Assembly (NCBI RefSeq): GCF_003628755.1
Contig: NZ_CP029256.1
Coordinates: 949,585 to 1,013,584, forward strand
Direction of reading: 5' to 3'
DNA from: Christensenella minuta
GTDB taxonomy: Bacteria > Bacillota > Clostridia > Christensenellales > Christensenellaceae
DNA length: 64,000 nt
A model generated the notes under the pieces. The model was not told the DNA's origin. It worked only from the letters and a program-made list of their open reading frames with translations, and ran no database searches. The translations under genes and the position numbers were made by a program. Shown in pieces: positions 37,483 through 46,572 of this stretch (its first letter is position 1; every line of letters begins with the position of its first letter).

Positions 37483-39147
37483 TTATTTTTTTACCTGATC
37501 CTTTTCACGAAGTTCCACCCGGCGGATCTTACCACTGATGGTCTTCGGCAGTTCCTTCACAAATTCAATTTCTCGCGGATATTTGTAAGGGGCCGTTGTT
37601 TTTTTCACATGGTTCTGCAATTCCTTTTTCAATGCATCCGAGGGTTCATAACCTTCTGCAAGGACGATCGTCGCTTTAACGATCTGTCCGCGCTCCGGGT
37701 GCGGTACGCCGGTGATCGCTGTTTCAAGCACCGCCGGATGCTCCATAAGTGCGCTTTCCACTTCAAACGGTCCGATACGGTATCCGGAGGATTTAATCAC
37801 GTCGTCCGCCCGCCCCACATACCAGAAATAGCCATCTTCGTCCTTCCACGCAACATCTCCCGTATGGTATACGCCGTAGTTCCAGACACTCTGCGTACGT
37901 TCATCGTCACGGTAGTAGCCCATAAACATTCCCGTAGGCACTTCCTTGTCTGTATAGACTACGATTTCGCCTGTTTCGCCCGGTGCGCATGAATCGCCGT
38001 TTTCATCGACGATGTCAAGGTCGTACATCGCATTTGGTTTGCCCATAGACCCCGGCCTGGGTTCCATCCAGATAAAATTTCCAATTGTAACCGTAAGCTC
38101 TGTCTGACCGTAAATCTCCATCAATTTCAGGCCTGTCGCCTCCAAAAATTGATAATAAACCTCAGGGTTCAGCGGTTCCCCTGCGATCGTCGCATATTTC
38201 AAAGACGAAAGATCGTATTTGCCGAGGTCCTCCTTGATAAAATAACGGTAAATCGTCGGCGGCGCACAGAAGGTCGTCACCTTATACTTTTCAATCTTTT
38301 TCAAAAGCTTGTCCGGGACAAATTTATCCATGTCATAGACAAAGATGCACGTCTCTGCCAGCCACTGGCCATAGAGCTTTCCCCATGCGCTCTTTGCCCA
38401 ACCGGTATCCGCTACCGTAAGGTGCAGGCCTTCCGGATCAGCATTGTGCCAATAAACGGCCGTCACAATATGCCCCAGCGGATACACAAAATTGTGTGCC
38501 ACCATTTTGGGCATCCCCGTGGTGCCGGAGGTAAAATAGAGGAGCATGATATCATCGTTATGCGTCGCTTCCCCTCCTTGCGGGCGCGGAAAATTCTGTC
38601 CGTATTTTTCCATTTCCTCCCAGAACTCAAGCCACCCTTCCCGCTTTTCCCCTACAATGACTTTTGTTTCAAGCGTTGGCGACTCCGCTTCCGAATCTTC
38701 CACATGCTCTTTCAGCTCTCCATCCTTCGTGCACACGATCATCTTGACGTCCGCGGCATTATTCCGGTAAACGATATCCTTTTTTGTCAAAAGATGCGTC
38801 GCCGGAATAGCGATCGCCCCCAGCTTGTGCAGGCCGATAACCGCGATCCAAAATTCATAATGGCGCTTCAGAATCAGCATCACCTTGTCGCCCTTTTTGA
38901 TTCCTGCTCCTTTGAAGAAGTTTGCTGCCTGGCTCGACAGCCTGCTGATATCATCAAATGTAAGAATCTTTTCTTCATCTGCGTCATTTGTCCACAGCAA
39001 CGCGCGCTTTTCCGGCTTTTCTTTTGCCAGCTCATCCACTACGTCAAAGGCGAAATTAAAATTTTCCGGTACAAAGGTCTTGAAATTTTTCGCAAAATCT
39101 TCGTAACTCGTAAATCCTGCCGTGCTGAATTTTTCGTATATCCTCAT
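37483..39147 (-). CDS. AMP-forming acyl-CoA synthetase
   Basis: A 554-residue ANL-superfamily ligase that activates a carboxylic acid to acyl-AMP and then acyl-CoA. The phosphate loop is [23 protein letters not shown] and [20 protein letters not shown] follow; the C-terminal catalytic lysine lies in [14 protein letters not shown]. The closest relatives are acetyl/medium-chain acyl-CoA synthetases of anaerobes; the substrate is unknown. GAGG precedes the ATG at 39147. An XRE-cupin regulator gene ends 8 bases upstream, a common pairing. Confidence 0.92.
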   Translation of the reverse strand: MRIYEKFSTAGFTSYEDFAKNFKTFVPENFNFAFDVVDELAKEKPEKRALLWTNDADEEKILTFDDISRLSSQAANFFKGAGIKKGDKVMLILKRHYEFWIAVIGLHKLGAIAIPATHLLTKKDIVYRNNAADVKMIVCTKDGELKEHVEDSEAESPTLETKVIVGEKREGWLEFWEEMEKYGQNFPRPQGGEATHNDDIMLLYFTSGTTGMPKMVAHNFVYPLGHIVTAVYWHNADPEGLHLTVADTGWAKSAWGKLYGQWLAETCIFVYDMDKFVPDKLLKKIEKYKVTTFCAPPTIYRYFIKEDLGKYDLSSLKYATIAGEPLNPEVYYQFLEATGLKLMEIYGQTELTVTIGNFIWMEPRPGSMGKPNAMYDLDIVDENGDSCAPGETGEIVVYTDKEVPTGMFMGYYRDDERTQSVWNYGVYHTGDVAWKDEDGYFWYVGRADDVIKSSGYRIGPFEVESALMEHPAVLETAITGVPHPERGQIVKATIVLAEGYEPSDALKKELQNHVKKTTAPYKYPREIEFVKELPKTISGKIRRVELREKDQVKK

Positions 39148-39155
39148 GTCCGTCC

Positions 39156-39707
39156 TCACTTTGAAATAATCGCTAAAAATTTACAGGGCTTTCCATCCTC
39201 TGCGCGCATCGCGTGCGGCGTCGAGGCATCAAAATAGACGGTATCCCCTTCATTTAGGCGTATCTCTGCATCATGAATAAAGATCGTCATGCTTCCTTCC
39301 ACGACATAATTGAGTTCCTGTCCTTCGTGCGCGTTCTTTTTTACAGCGTCCGTATCTTTCGGTTCCACCGTTACAAGGAACGGTTCCATTGCCCGGTTTT
39401 TGAAAATCGGCGCGAGATGCTGGTATTTATAAGCCTTGCGGCGTTCCATTTTAAGTCCTTCGCCCTTTCTTACCAGCGTAAAGGTCTTAAGCTTCGCATT
39501 ATCCCCCGTAAGAAGCTCCGTAATATCAACCCCGAAACGGTTTGCAAGCGTATACAGGAAACTGAATGAAAAATCCTTTTCACCGGATTCGTATTCCCTG
39601 TATTCTTCTACGGTCTTTCCCGTAAGCTGCGCCATTTCTTCAATTCCAATTTCTTCGATCTCGCGCAGAACGCTGATCCGCTGCGCTATTTCTTTAATTT
39701 CATTCAT
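39156..39707 (-). CDS. XRE-cupin transcriptional regulator
   Basis: 183 residues. An N-terminal helix-turn-helix (1-65, with [20 protein letters not shown]) is joined to a C-terminal cupin (about 108-183, [20 protein letters not shown], then [16 protein letters not shown]). Cupin-XRE proteins usually sense a small metabolite. Its position directly in front of the acyl-CoA synthetase suggests that it regulates that operon, perhaps in response to the acid or acyl-CoA. Confidence 0.88.
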   Translation of the reverse strand: MNEIKEIAQRISVLREIEEIGIEEMAQLTGKTVEEYREYESGEKDFSFSFLYTLANRFGVDITELLTGDNAKLKTFTLVRKGEGLKMERRKAYKYQHLAPIFKNRAMEPFLVTVEPKDTDAVKKNAHEGQELNYVVEGSMTIFIHDAEIRLNEGDTVYFDASTPHAMRAEDGKPCKFLAIISK

Positions 39708-39788
39708 TGCCTTTAGCTCCCATTCTCAAAAGAAAAATAACGCCTCCCCAAATGGATGCGGGATATAGCGAAACTGCCGTGCAGCCTG

Positions 39789-40265
39789 TTATTTTATCTT
39801 TACCGCTTCGCTCTGAAATACGACAATAATTCCGCTCTGATCCCAAATCAGGTCATCCCCTACAAGGTTCTGGAACTTCTTTCCATATGCTTCCTTCACT
39901 GCGTCCGGCTGGCCGTCCGATTTCGATGTGTCGAACATAATAAAGCCATAGACTGTCTCCGGCCAATCCTCCGCCACGGTAAATTCCGCCTTCAGGTTAT
40001 CTCCTTCTTTGGTAACCTTCTGCTGTTCAATACGCGTACCGTCTGAATTCAGCACACTGATGATACCGTTTGTCCCATCCATCAGGTTGGTTTCCCCCGA
40101 AACGACTAGCTTTCCATCAGAAAGCTCCGCCGTACAGGAACCCGTCACAGTGAATGTCTCTCCATCCGCCTCCGGCCGTTTGATTTCCTGTGCACCGCCG
40201 CACCCCGCCAAAACAGCCACCGCTGCGATCACGATGACAAGCAAAACAATCAATTTTTTCTTCAT
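39789..40265 (-). CDS. Small lipoprotein of unknown function
   Basis: 158 residues with a signal peptide MKKKLIVLLVIVIAAVAVLA and lipobox LAGC (Cys22). The mature part is an all-beta-looking domain with VTGSCTAELSDGKLVVSGET, like an FxLYD or immunoglobulin-like fold. No enzyme motif is seen. A longer in-frame GTG start would spoil the signal peptide. A strong promoter and a perfect palindrome lie upstream, so it is probably an independently regulated single gene. Confidence 0.78.
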   Translation of the reverse strand: MKKKLIVLLVIVIAAVAVLAGCGGAQEIKRPEADGETFTVTGSCTAELSDGKLVVSGETNLMDGTNGIISVLNSDGTRIEQQKVTKEGDNLKAEFTVAEDWPETVYGFIMFDTSKSDGQPDAVKEAYGKKFQNLVGDDLIWDQSGIIVVFQSEAVKIK

Positions 40266-40297
40266 GCCCTTTGAAATGCCCCTTTCACCAATCACGT

Positions 40298-40315
40298 CTT
40301 ATGTCAGGACATAAG
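40298..40315. promoter_or_regulatory. Perfect 18-bp palindrome, candidate operator
   Basis: CTTATGTCAGGACATAAG is a perfect inverted repeat with a 2-base centre. It lies a few bases past the predicted transcription start of the small lipoprotein gene, a typical repressor position. The regulator is unknown. Confidence 0.6.
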
Positions 40316-40328
40316 TCCGTATTTTATA

Positions 40329-40357
40329 AGTATATTAAAAACCGAACCGGATGTAAA
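40329..40357 (-). promoter_or_regulatory. Promoter of the small lipoprotein gene
   Basis: Minus strand TTTACA (40352-40357), 17-base spacer, TATACT (40329-40334). Confidence 0.75.
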
Positions 40358-40399
40358 GTGCTTTCCGGTCTGCTTCCGCTCAAAATTCACACGCTGCAG

Positions 40400-41014
40400 C
40401 TACTTCAGGTACTGGTCCGCAACCCGCAGCATACCGCCCCTCCAAAACTTTCCGGTATCCCACGCACGCACAAAATCGAACGTACACTTTTTCCCCCACG
40501 TTGCAAATGTAACCTCCATTTCTGCCGCGCACGTTATATAGCCCGTCAGGTTGAACCAATGCCATTCATATTCGTCAAATGTGATATCAGCATGTTTCAG
40601 CATCAAGTACATCACGGGAACGCCGCTTTGGATCGCATGCTGTACAAATTCTTTTGCCTGTCCGGTTTCCGCATGCCCATCCAGCTTTTTGAACTCCAGC
40701 TCCACCCCCGCATCCTGCGCATAGCGCAGAAACATCCGTTCAAATTTATCGATGCTGGTAAGGCCGCCGATCCCCGGATGGATATACCGGAACATAATCT
40801 CAAAAAACCTTAGAAAATCCTCCTTTGTCACATGGAAAGGATCATAAGGGTACAGCTTCGCGAGCGAGGGAAAAGACCTCGCCAGTACAATGCATTGCTC
40901 GCACGCGCATACGGCGGAGCACCCGCCGAGCTTCATCATATGATGGGTATGCCAATTCTGGTCTCCCCCGTAATAAGTGCCGTCAATTCTAAAAAATTCC
41001 AGTTCTTTTTCCAT
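40400..41014 (-). CDS. Uncharacterised protein, possible papain-fold (C39-like) peptidase
   Basis: 204 residues, no named family recognised. LGGCSAVCACEQC around Cys32, and EYEWHWFNLTGY near the end, resemble the Cys and His regions of papain-like (C39-type) peptidases. No signal peptide is seen. This is a structural guess only. The ATG at 41014 has only a weak AGG before it, and a TATAAT ends seven bases upstream, so the transcript may be leaderless. It is divergent from fhs. Confidence 0.65.
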   Translation of the reverse strand: MEKELEFFRIDGTYYGGDQNWHTHHMMKLGGCSAVCACEQCIVLARSFPSLAKLYPYDPFHVTKEDFLRFFEIMFRYIHPGIGGLTSIDKFERMFLRYAQDAGVELEFKKLDGHAETGQAKEFVQHAIQSGVPVMYLMLKHADITFDEYEWHWFNLTGYITCAAEMEVTFATWGKKCTFDFVRAWDTGKFWRGGMLRVADQYLK

Positions 41015-41021
41015 GCCTATT

Positions 41022-41030
41022 ATTATAACA
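41022..41030 (-). promoter_or_regulatory. Extended -10 element at the start of the C39-like gene
   Basis: The minus strand reads TGTTATAAT, an extended -10. The predicted start of transcription falls on or next to the A of the ATG at 41014. Confidence 0.55.
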
Positions 41031-41034
41031 CACA

Positions 41035-41063
41035 TTGACAAACATATGCAGATGAACGAAAAT
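41035..41063 (+). promoter_or_regulatory. fhs promoter
   Basis: Perfect -35 TTGACA (41035-41040), 17-base spacer, GAAAAT (41058-41063) as -10, 37 bases before the fhs start. Confidence 0.65.
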
Positions 41064-41099
41064 AGAGCTAATAGTCAAATTATCACAGGAGTGACACCG

Positions 41100-42773
41100 A
41101 TGAATAATGATTTGAAAATCGCGAATTCCACAGTGGCGGAGCCGATTGCGAAGATCGCGGAAAAGCTTGGTATTCCGGAAGAGGCTCTGGTTCCCTACGG
41201 AAAAGACATCGCAAAAATACAGCTTTCTTATTTAACGCAGCTTGAAAAAACGAAGAAGCCCGGACGCCTGATCCTCATTACCGCAATCAACCCAACGCCG
41301 GCCGGCGAAGGAAAAACAACCGTTTCCATCGGTCTTGCCGACGCCCTTTCCCGCAGGGGGCGGAAAACCTGCCTTGCCTTGCGGGAGCCATCCCTCGGCC
41401 CGGTTTTCGGTATCAAGGGCGGCGCTACAGGGGGCGGTTACGCACAGGCGATCCCTATGGAGGATATTAACCTGCATTTTACAGGCGATATTTATGCCGT
41501 AACCACGGCCAATAATTTATTGTGCGCGATGATCGATAATCACATTTATCATGGCAATGAACTGCGCATCGATGTAAAAAATATTACTTTTAAGCGCTGT
41601 ATGGACATGAACGACCGTGCCCTCCGCAATATTGTCTGCGGCCTCGGCGTACGTACGGACGGTATCCCCCGTGAAGATGGCTTCGATATTTCCGCAGCAT
41701 CTGAAATCATGGCAGTGCTTTGCCTCGCCTCCGGTCAAGCCGACCTTAGAAGACGGCTTGACCGGATCACCATTGGTTACAATCTGGATGGGGAGCCTGT
41801 TTTGGCCAAAGATCTTGGCGCAGGCGGGGCAATGTCCGTTATTCTCAAGGAGGCAATCAAGCCGAACTTGGTACAAACGCTGGAGCATACCCCGGTCCTC
41901 ATGCACGGCGGGCCGTTTGCTAACATCGCGCATGGATGCAACAGTATCATCGCCACTAAAATGGCAAACCACCTTGCGGATTATACTGTTACGGAAGCTG
42001 GTTTCGGCGCGGATCTCGGTGCAGAAAAATTCCTCGACATCAAATGCCGGGCGGCAGACCTATGGCCGGACGCAGTGGTCCTCGTTGCCACTGTCCGGGC
42101 GTTAAAATATCACGGTGGTGTTCCAAAAGATCAGTTGAACACCGAAAATGTAGATGCTGTGAAAAAAGGGATCGTTAACCTCCAGCGCCATCTCGGCACA
42201 CTGAAAAATATTTATGGCCTTCCCGTTGTCGTTGCGCTTAACCATTTCGCAACCGATACGCAGGCAGAAATGGACGAGGCGCTGAAACAAACGGCGTCCA
42301 TGGGCGCGAAAGCCGTCCTGTGCGATGTTTGGGCAAAAGGCGGGGAAGGCGCGCTCGAACTTGCGGATGCGGTTACGGATTCCATACTGAATCATTCTTC
42401 CCCCAGTCATCCGTATGATTACGCCGAACCGATTGCGCAAAAAATAAACGACATCGCCACCCGGGTCTACGGTGCGGAGCGCGTTGATTTTTCCAAAACT
42501 GCAAAACAAAAAATAAAAATGTACGAGGATCAGGGATATGCAAACCTTCCTGTCTGCATCGCAAAAACGCAATATTCTTTTTCGGATGACCCAAAAAAGC
42601 TCGGGGCTCCGGAGAACTTCACGATGGATGTCCGCGATGTGGCCTTAAGCTCCGGCGCCGGCTTTATCGTCGTATTGTGCGGGACGATCATGCGCATGCC
42701 CGGCCTTCCCAAAAAACCGGCTGCAGAGAGTATTACGTTAAATGAAAACGGAGAAACCATCGGTTTGTTTTAA
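41100..42773 (+). CDS. fhs: Formate-tetrahydrofolate ligase
   Basis: Fhs joins formate to tetrahydrofolate with ATP, giving 10-formyl-THF for purine synthesis (PurN, PurH) and one-carbon metabolism. The 557-residue protein has the nucleotide motif NPTPAGEGKTT (64-74), LREPSLGPVFGIKGGATGGGYAQ in two segments, VEAGFG-like TVTEAGFGADLGAEKF and the C-terminal MRMPGLPK. AGGAG with 8-base spacing fixes the ATG at 41100; an upstream in-frame ATG overlaps the promoter. It is monocistronic, with a terminator 12 bases after the stop. Confidence 0.97.
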   Translation: MNNDLKIANSTVAEPIAKIAEKLGIPEEALVPYGKDIAKIQLSYLTQLEKTKKPGRLILITAINPTPAGEGKTTVSIGLADALSRRGRKTCLALREPSLGPVFGIKGGATGGGYAQAIPMEDINLHFTGDIYAVTTANNLLCAMIDNHIYHGNELRIDVKNITFKRCMDMNDRALRNIVCGLGVRTDGIPREDGFDISAASEIMAVLCLASGQADLRRRLDRITIGYNLDGEPVLAKDLGAGGAMSVILKEAIKPNLVQTLEHTPVLMHGGPFANIAHGCNSIIATKMANHLADYTVTEAGFGADLGAEKFLDIKCRAADLWPDAVVLVATVRALKYHGGVPKDQLNTENVDAVKKGIVNLQRHLGTLKNIYGLPVVVALNHFATDTQAEMDEALKQTASMGAKAVLCDVWAKGGEGALELADAVTDSILNHSSPSHPYDYAEPIAQKINDIATRVYGAERVDFSKTAKQKIKMYEDQGYANLPVCIAKTQYSFSDDPKKLGAPENFTMDVRDVALSSGAGFIVVLCGTIMRMPGLPKKPAAESITLNENGETIGLF

Positions 42774-42784
42774 TTGTTGCGCAA

Positions 42785-42821
42785 AAAAAGCGGGGCGCAC
42801 TTCATAATTGCCCCGCTTTTT
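42785..42821. terminator. Bidirectional terminator between fhs and the RpiR gene
   Basis: Twelve-bp arms AAAAAGCGGGGC and GCCCCGCTTTTT around a 13-base loop, between convergent genes. Confidence 0.9.
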
Positions 42822-42835
42822 AATTGGTTCCAACA

Positions 42836-43606
42836 CTATTTCAGCTCCGTAATCCTTTTATACATCAGCGTTTCGATTACCGCTATCATTCCACAACGCG
42901 ACGTGATGTCGATCCCGTCAATTGAGATATCATCTGCAAACATATAAAAATTGAGGTCGCTCATATTTTGTATAATGTTGTTGTCTGCCCTTGTGATCGA
43001 AATAATTGTAGGCGTCGCCACTGTAACGATCTGTTCAATATACCGCGCGAGCTTTCGGTTATTTCCGGAGTAGGAAAGCACCATCAGCACATCTTCCCGC
43101 TTGATCCGCTTTAGCACGGAATTGATTTCATAATCCTCTACCGGCGTTTCGGCATGATAACCGAGCACCGTAAGGATGCGCCGCAAATATTGCGCAACAT
43201 CAGCGCTGAGCCCAAGCCCAAGGATATATACCACCGGATACCGGTCCATAATCCTGTTAAAAAGATCAATCTTATCATTGCTGATTACCTTTACTGCTTC
43301 GATGACATTTTTCAGGTAATCCTCCTGATAGTCTTTTTTGCTGATTACATTTGGAATCGTGATATTCTTGGAGGTCCGTTCGGTCAGGCGGATCATTGCC
43401 GTGAACTCGGAATACCCGGAAAAGCCAAGTTTTTTGACAAACCGGAAGAGCGTCGTTGTGGAAACAAAACAAGCCGCCGCAAGGTCGCGGATACTCATAT
43501 TCTTGACAAGATGCATATTCCTGACCACAAAATTAAAAATCTGCTTTTCCGTATTAGACAGACTGTTTATTTTTGCACTTGTAAAATCATAGAAATCTTC
43601 CGCCAT
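42836..43606 (-). CDS. RpiR/MurR-family transcriptional regulator
   Basis: A 256-residue protein with an N-terminal RpiR helix-turn-helix (MSIRDLAAACFVSTTTLFRF, then VKKLGFSGYSEF). The C-terminal SIS sugar-phosphate-binding domain has YILGLGLSADVA and MVLSYSGNNRK. Family members control sugar or amino-sugar catabolism in response to phosphosugars. No sugar genes adjoin it, so the target is unknown. AAGGTGA lies before the ATG. Confidence 0.9.
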   Translation of the reverse strand: MAEDFYDFTSAKINSLSNTEKQIFNFVVRNMHLVKNMSIRDLAAACFVSTTTLFRFVKKLGFSGYSEFTAMIRLTERTSKNITIPNVISKKDYQEDYLKNVIEAVKVISNDKIDLFNRIMDRYPVVYILGLGLSADVAQYLRRILTVLGYHAETPVEDYEINSVLKRIKREDVLMVLSYSGNNRKLARYIEQIVTVATPTIISITRADNNIIQNMSDLNFYMFADDISIDGIDITSRCGMIAVIETLMYKRITELK

Positions 43607-43623
43607 AGTTTCACCTTTTCTAC

Positions 43624-43666
43624 CGATGTTTCCAAACGCCTCTCCGTTCCATGTTGTTAAACATCG
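43624..43666. promoter_or_regulatory. Inverted repeat upstream of the RpiR gene
   Basis: CGATGTTT (43624-43631) and AAACATCG (43659-43666) form an 8-bp inverted repeat with a 27-base gap, 18 bases before the start codon. It is a possible autoregulatory site; chance cannot be excluded. Confidence 0.35.
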
Positions 43667-43807
43667 ATCGTGTGATAACCGGGAAAGTGCATTTTGTGCC
43701 GTTGGTCCTTGCAGAAAAATTCCGGAGGGTTTCGGTGTTTTTCTAATATTTTATAGGAAAACGGATCAGAATACTACTTTTTTTTGCGATTTTTGCGGAA
43801 GCATCAA

Positions 43808-43835
43808 AAAAGCACCGTGCAAAGACGGTGCTTTT
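43808..43835 (-). terminator. Glutathione peroxidase gene terminator
   Basis: Eleven-bp arms AAAAGCACCGT and ACGGTGCTTTT around GCAAAG, followed by TTGATG on the minus strand. Confidence 0.85.
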
Positions 43836-43841
43836 GAGAGA

Positions 43842-44387
43842 TCAAAGAAGTTTTTCAATCGACGGCGCTATCTGTTCCGGCGTAGAGGTCGGCTCAAACC
43901 GTTCTACGACCGCACCGTTCCTGTCGACCAGGAATTTTGTAAAGTTCCACTTGATATCACTGTTTTGGGCATAGTCTTTATCCGCGGCACTCAGTATTTC
44001 ATCGAGCTTGGGAGCAATTGGATGTTCCATATCAAATCCTTTGAATCCTTTTTGCGATTTCAGATACTGATAAAGCGGAGCCGCATTTTCTCCGTTTACA
44101 TCGACCTTCGCCATCATCGGAAATGTTACCCCATAATTGAGGGAGCAAAACTCTTTGATTTCCTCATTTGTGCCCGGATCCTGCCCTGCAAATTGGTTGC
44201 AGGGGAACCCGACGATCACCAGTCCCCTCTCCCCGTAAGCTTGATACAGCTTCTCGAGTCCTTCAAATTGAGGGGTGAATCCACATTTGCTCGCTGTGTT
44301 AACAATAAGCAAAACCTTTCCCTCGTAATCCCGCATTGCCTGCATTTCGCCGTTCATCTTTTTAACATCAAAATCATAAACATTCAT
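43842..44387 (-). CDS. Glutathione/thioredoxin peroxidase (GPx family)
   Basis: A 181-residue thiol peroxidase. The peroxidatic residue is Cys35 in [12 protein letters not shown] (not selenocysteine). The second motif is [13 protein letters not shown] with the catalytic Gln, and [12 protein letters not shown] gives the Trp and Asn. Bacterial members mostly use thioredoxin rather than glutathione. It should detoxify hydroperoxides in this anaerobe. AGGAG precedes the ATG at 44387; a longer in-frame start at 44408 is not supported. Confidence 0.93.
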   Translation of the reverse strand: MNVYDFDVKKMNGEMQAMRDYEGKVLLIVNTASKCGFTPQFEGLEKLYQAYGERGLVIVGFPCNQFAGQDPGTNEEIKEFCSLNYGVTFPMMAKVDVNGENAAPLYQYLKSQKGFKGFDMEHPIAPKLDEILSAADKDYAQNSDIKWNFTKFLVDRNGAVVERFEPTSTPEQIAPSIEKLL

Positions 44388-44456
44388 GAGTTTACTCCTG
44401 TTTCCCATTTTGATTATTTATAACGAAAAAACAAGCCCTTGAAACAGGTATTTCGG

Positions 44457-44696
44457 TCAACTGAAAATTGAAGCGCCTGTGATTCCCAGAACCGCCATGA
44501 AACCAATGCAGGCGATAAGGCACAGTGCTATTCCGATCACAGAGAAGAGATGCAGGGTTTTCAGGGTAGCGGAACCAAAGATCACACCAGCAATCGCCAG
44601 GATCACGCCCACCCAGAAAAATCCCGGAACAAACAACAGAAAGGAAAGAGCGCCCAACAATATCACCAGTACGGATAGAATCTTATTATTGCGCAT
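44457..44696 (-). CDS. Small two-to-three-segment membrane protein
   Basis: 79 residues, almost entirely hydrophobic, beginning MRNNKILSVLVILLGALSFL. It resembles DUF4190-like small membrane proteins. Its ATG at 44696 overlaps the end of the GDPD gene by 11 bases, with AAGGCGGA as ribosome binding site inside that gene. A much longer open frame continues upstream but is out of frame with GDPD and is not used. The function is unknown; coupling suggests an association with the GDPD protein. Confidence 0.75.
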   Translation of the reverse strand: MRNNKILSVLVILLGALSFLLFVPGFFWVGVILAIAGVIFGSATLKTLHLFSVIGIALCLIACIGFMAVLGITGASIFS

Positions 44697-45504
44697 GCTG
44701 TCCGCCTTTTGGCTCAAACTGTTCAAATACCAGCGAATCAATATAGGGCTGCACAGAATTCCATTCTTCCTCAGAACGTACCGTCCATGCAAATACAGAT
44801 ACTCCGTTTTTACGCAGCCGTTTAACGATGTGCTGCCGTACTCCGCTCTTTTCATAATTGATAAAGTTAGGACGGCACATAGCGTTGGTGATAAGATGCC
44901 GCAGGCCCCACCGCTGCCATGCCGGAATTGCTTCCGCCCCTTCCTCGAAGGTCGCGGAAAGCTGTCCGCGCGGGATTTCCGGTGCATTTTTATAGTACCA
45001 GCGGACAGAATAAGGCGAAAACGACTGTATTGCAAAATGCCCTCTGTAATATTTTAGCCGCTCGTATACATCAATCTCAAGCTGTCCTGCACGGCCCGTA
45101 TTTTTCAGCTCAATCAGCAGAGGGGCCTTCCCATCTACAATTTGCAAAACCTGATCGAACGTTGGAATCCCCTCTTTCGTTCCCGCAAGCCTAAGACAAT
45201 CCAATTCCGCGAGCGTCAAATCCTCGATCCTGCCGCTTGCGCCTGTCATCCGCTCGAGGTCATCGTCGTGAAACACCATCAGAACGCCGTCTTTTGAGCG
45301 GTGTACGTCCAGTTCGATTGCATATCCTGCCCGGATGGCGCGTTCAAACGCGGGAATGGAGTTTTCAGGTACTTCCGGCGAATGCAACCCCCGGTGCGCA
45401 TAGTCATATTCTTTCAGCCAGGAATGTGCGGGTTTCCCCGCGGTTGCAAAAAAATAAAGAAAAAGAATACCCATACAAGCGAACACCAGAATTATCCCAA
45501 TCAT
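44686..45504 (-). CDS. Glycerophosphodiester phosphodiesterase, membrane-anchored
   Basis: 272 residues. An N-terminal membrane segment (2-21) precedes a GDPD TIM barrel with AHRGLHSPEVPENS, ELDVHRSKDGVLMVFHDDDLER and LLIELKN, which supply the catalytic His and metal-binding Glu/Asp. It should hydrolyse glycerophosphodiesters from lipid or lipoteichoic-acid turnover on the outer face of the membrane. AAAGGAG precedes the ATG. It is divergent from a patatin-like lipase, a possible functional neighbour in phospholipid breakdown. Confidence 0.92.
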   Translation of the reverse strand: MIGIILVFACMGILFLYFFATAGKPAHSWLKEYDYAHRGLHSPEVPENSIPAFERAIRAGYAIELDVHRSKDGVLMVFHDDDLERMTGASGRIEDLTLAELDCLRLAGTKEGIPTFDQVLQIVDGKAPLLIELKNTGRAGQLEIDVYERLKYYRGHFAIQSFSPYSVRWYYKNAPEIPRGQLSATFEEGAEAIPAWQRWGLRHLITNAMCRPNFINYEKSGVRQHIVKRLRKNGVSVFAWTVRSEEEWNSVQPYIDSLVFEQFEPKGGQHAQ

Positions 45505-45539
45505 TAATATACTCCTTTGTGGTATATTGTATCATAATT

Positions 45540-45568
45540 TTGATTTTTTGTTTGGAAAAAGTTATAAT
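45540..45568 (+). promoter_or_regulatory. Promoter of the patatin-like gene
   Basis: TTGATT (45540-45545), 17-base spacer, perfect TATAAT (45563-45568). Confidence 0.75.
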
Positions 45569-45588
45569 ACAAAACTGAGGTGAATTTT

Positions 45589-46461
45589 ATGGCAAAAGCA
45601 GGCTTGATACTCGAAGGCGGCGGTATGCGCGGCTCCTATACGGCGGGCGTTCTCGATGCGTTCCTTGATCTTGGTATTCATATGGAAGATATTATAGGCG
45701 TTTCCGCGGGTGCGGCCAACGCGATCTCTTATGTTTCCGAACAGCATGGACGCAATCTTACTATTTACAATACCTGCATCAACCGTAAATATTTGAGCGC
45801 CTGGAATTTTTTTACAACCGGCTCGTTTTTTGGAATGAAATATGTATTTTACGAAGTAACGCGAAATATCATTCCGTTCGACTATGATAAATTTAAAAAT
45901 TCCAAAAAAAAGCTCACTGTCGTCACAACGAATCTGGCTGATGGAAAGCCGTTTTATAAGCAACTTTCCGACCTTAACAATGATACGGATATGAAATATC
46001 TTTGCGCGACGGCCGCGATCCCTATGGCTTCCACTATCGTAAAGGTAGATGGATTCCGGTTGATGGACGGCGGCGCAAGCGATTCCATCCCGATTGAATA
46101 CTCCCTTGCAAAGGAAAACAAGAAAAACATAATCGTATTGACCCGCTGCGCGGGTTTTCAGCATAAAAAAAGCAGGATGAGTTGGTTTCCTTACGTGCGC
46201 TATCCGGCTCACCGGGAATTCGCGCACACGATCTCCAACCGCTATCGTTACTACAACAAGAGCATCGAAATTGCGGAGCGGGAGGAGCGTGAAGGAAATG
46301 CGCTCATCATCCGTCCGTCCAAGCCTATTATTGCAGGACGGATGGAAAAAGACCCGGGGAAACTGTCTGCCCAATACCAGATTGGCTACGATGATGCCAT
46401 GGCAATGAAGGACCGTCTTCTCTCCTTTGTTCAGGGGCTTGAGAACGTAGAGCTGAGATAG
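45589..46461 (+). CDS. Patatin-like phospholipase
   Basis: A 290-residue lipolytic enzyme with the patatin Ser-Asp dyad. The oxyanion motif is EGGGMRG (9-15), the nucleophile elbow GVSAG has Ser39, and the aspartate lies in MDGGASDSIP. This is the bacterial YjjU/RssA-like group, acting on phospholipids at the cytoplasmic side. GAGGTG with a suitable spacing favours the ATG at 45589 over the GTG at 45580, which lies in the ribosome binding site. Confidence 0.92.
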   Translation: MAKAGLILEGGGMRGSYTAGVLDAFLDLGIHMEDIIGVSAGAANAISYVSEQHGRNLTIYNTCINRKYLSAWNFFTTGSFFGMKYVFYEVTRNIIPFDYDKFKNSKKKLTVVTTNLADGKPFYKQLSDLNNDTDMKYLCATAAIPMASTIVKVDGFRLMDGGASDSIPIEYSLAKENKKNIIVLTRCAGFQHKKSRMSWFPYVRYPAHREFAHTISNRYRYYNKSIEIAEREEREGNALIIRPSKPIIAGRMEKDPGKLSAQYQIGYDDAMAMKDRLLSFVQGLENVELR

Positions 46462-46474
46462 CATTGCTGTCATG

Positions 46475-46500
46475 ACCACCCGTTATACGGGTGGTTTTTT
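46475..46500 (+). terminator. Terminator of the patatin-like gene
   Basis: Eight-bp arms ACCACCCG and CGGGTGGT around TTATA, followed by TTTTT. Confidence 0.88.
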
Positions 46501-46539
46501 GTTTCGGATTTTCCACATTTTTGTATCTGCTGAATTCAC

Positions 46540-46568
46540 AAAAGCACGGCCTGCTTGGCCGTGCTTTT
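46540..46568 (-). terminator. Terminator of the activase gene
   Basis: Eleven-bp arms AAAAGCACGGC and GCCGTGCTTTT around a 7-base loop, 5 bases after the activase stop. Confidence 0.88.
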
Positions 46569-46572
46569 GCTG

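Noticed and set aside
44697-45035. Upstream extension of the small membrane protein to 192 codons
   Set aside because: The extension runs out of frame through the GDPD gene. Only the last 79 codons, with their own ribosome binding site, look like protein.
45562-46479. 305-codon minus-strand open frame opposite the patatin-like gene
   Set aside because: The plus strand carries all patatin motifs plus promoter, ribosome binding site and terminator; the minus frame has none.
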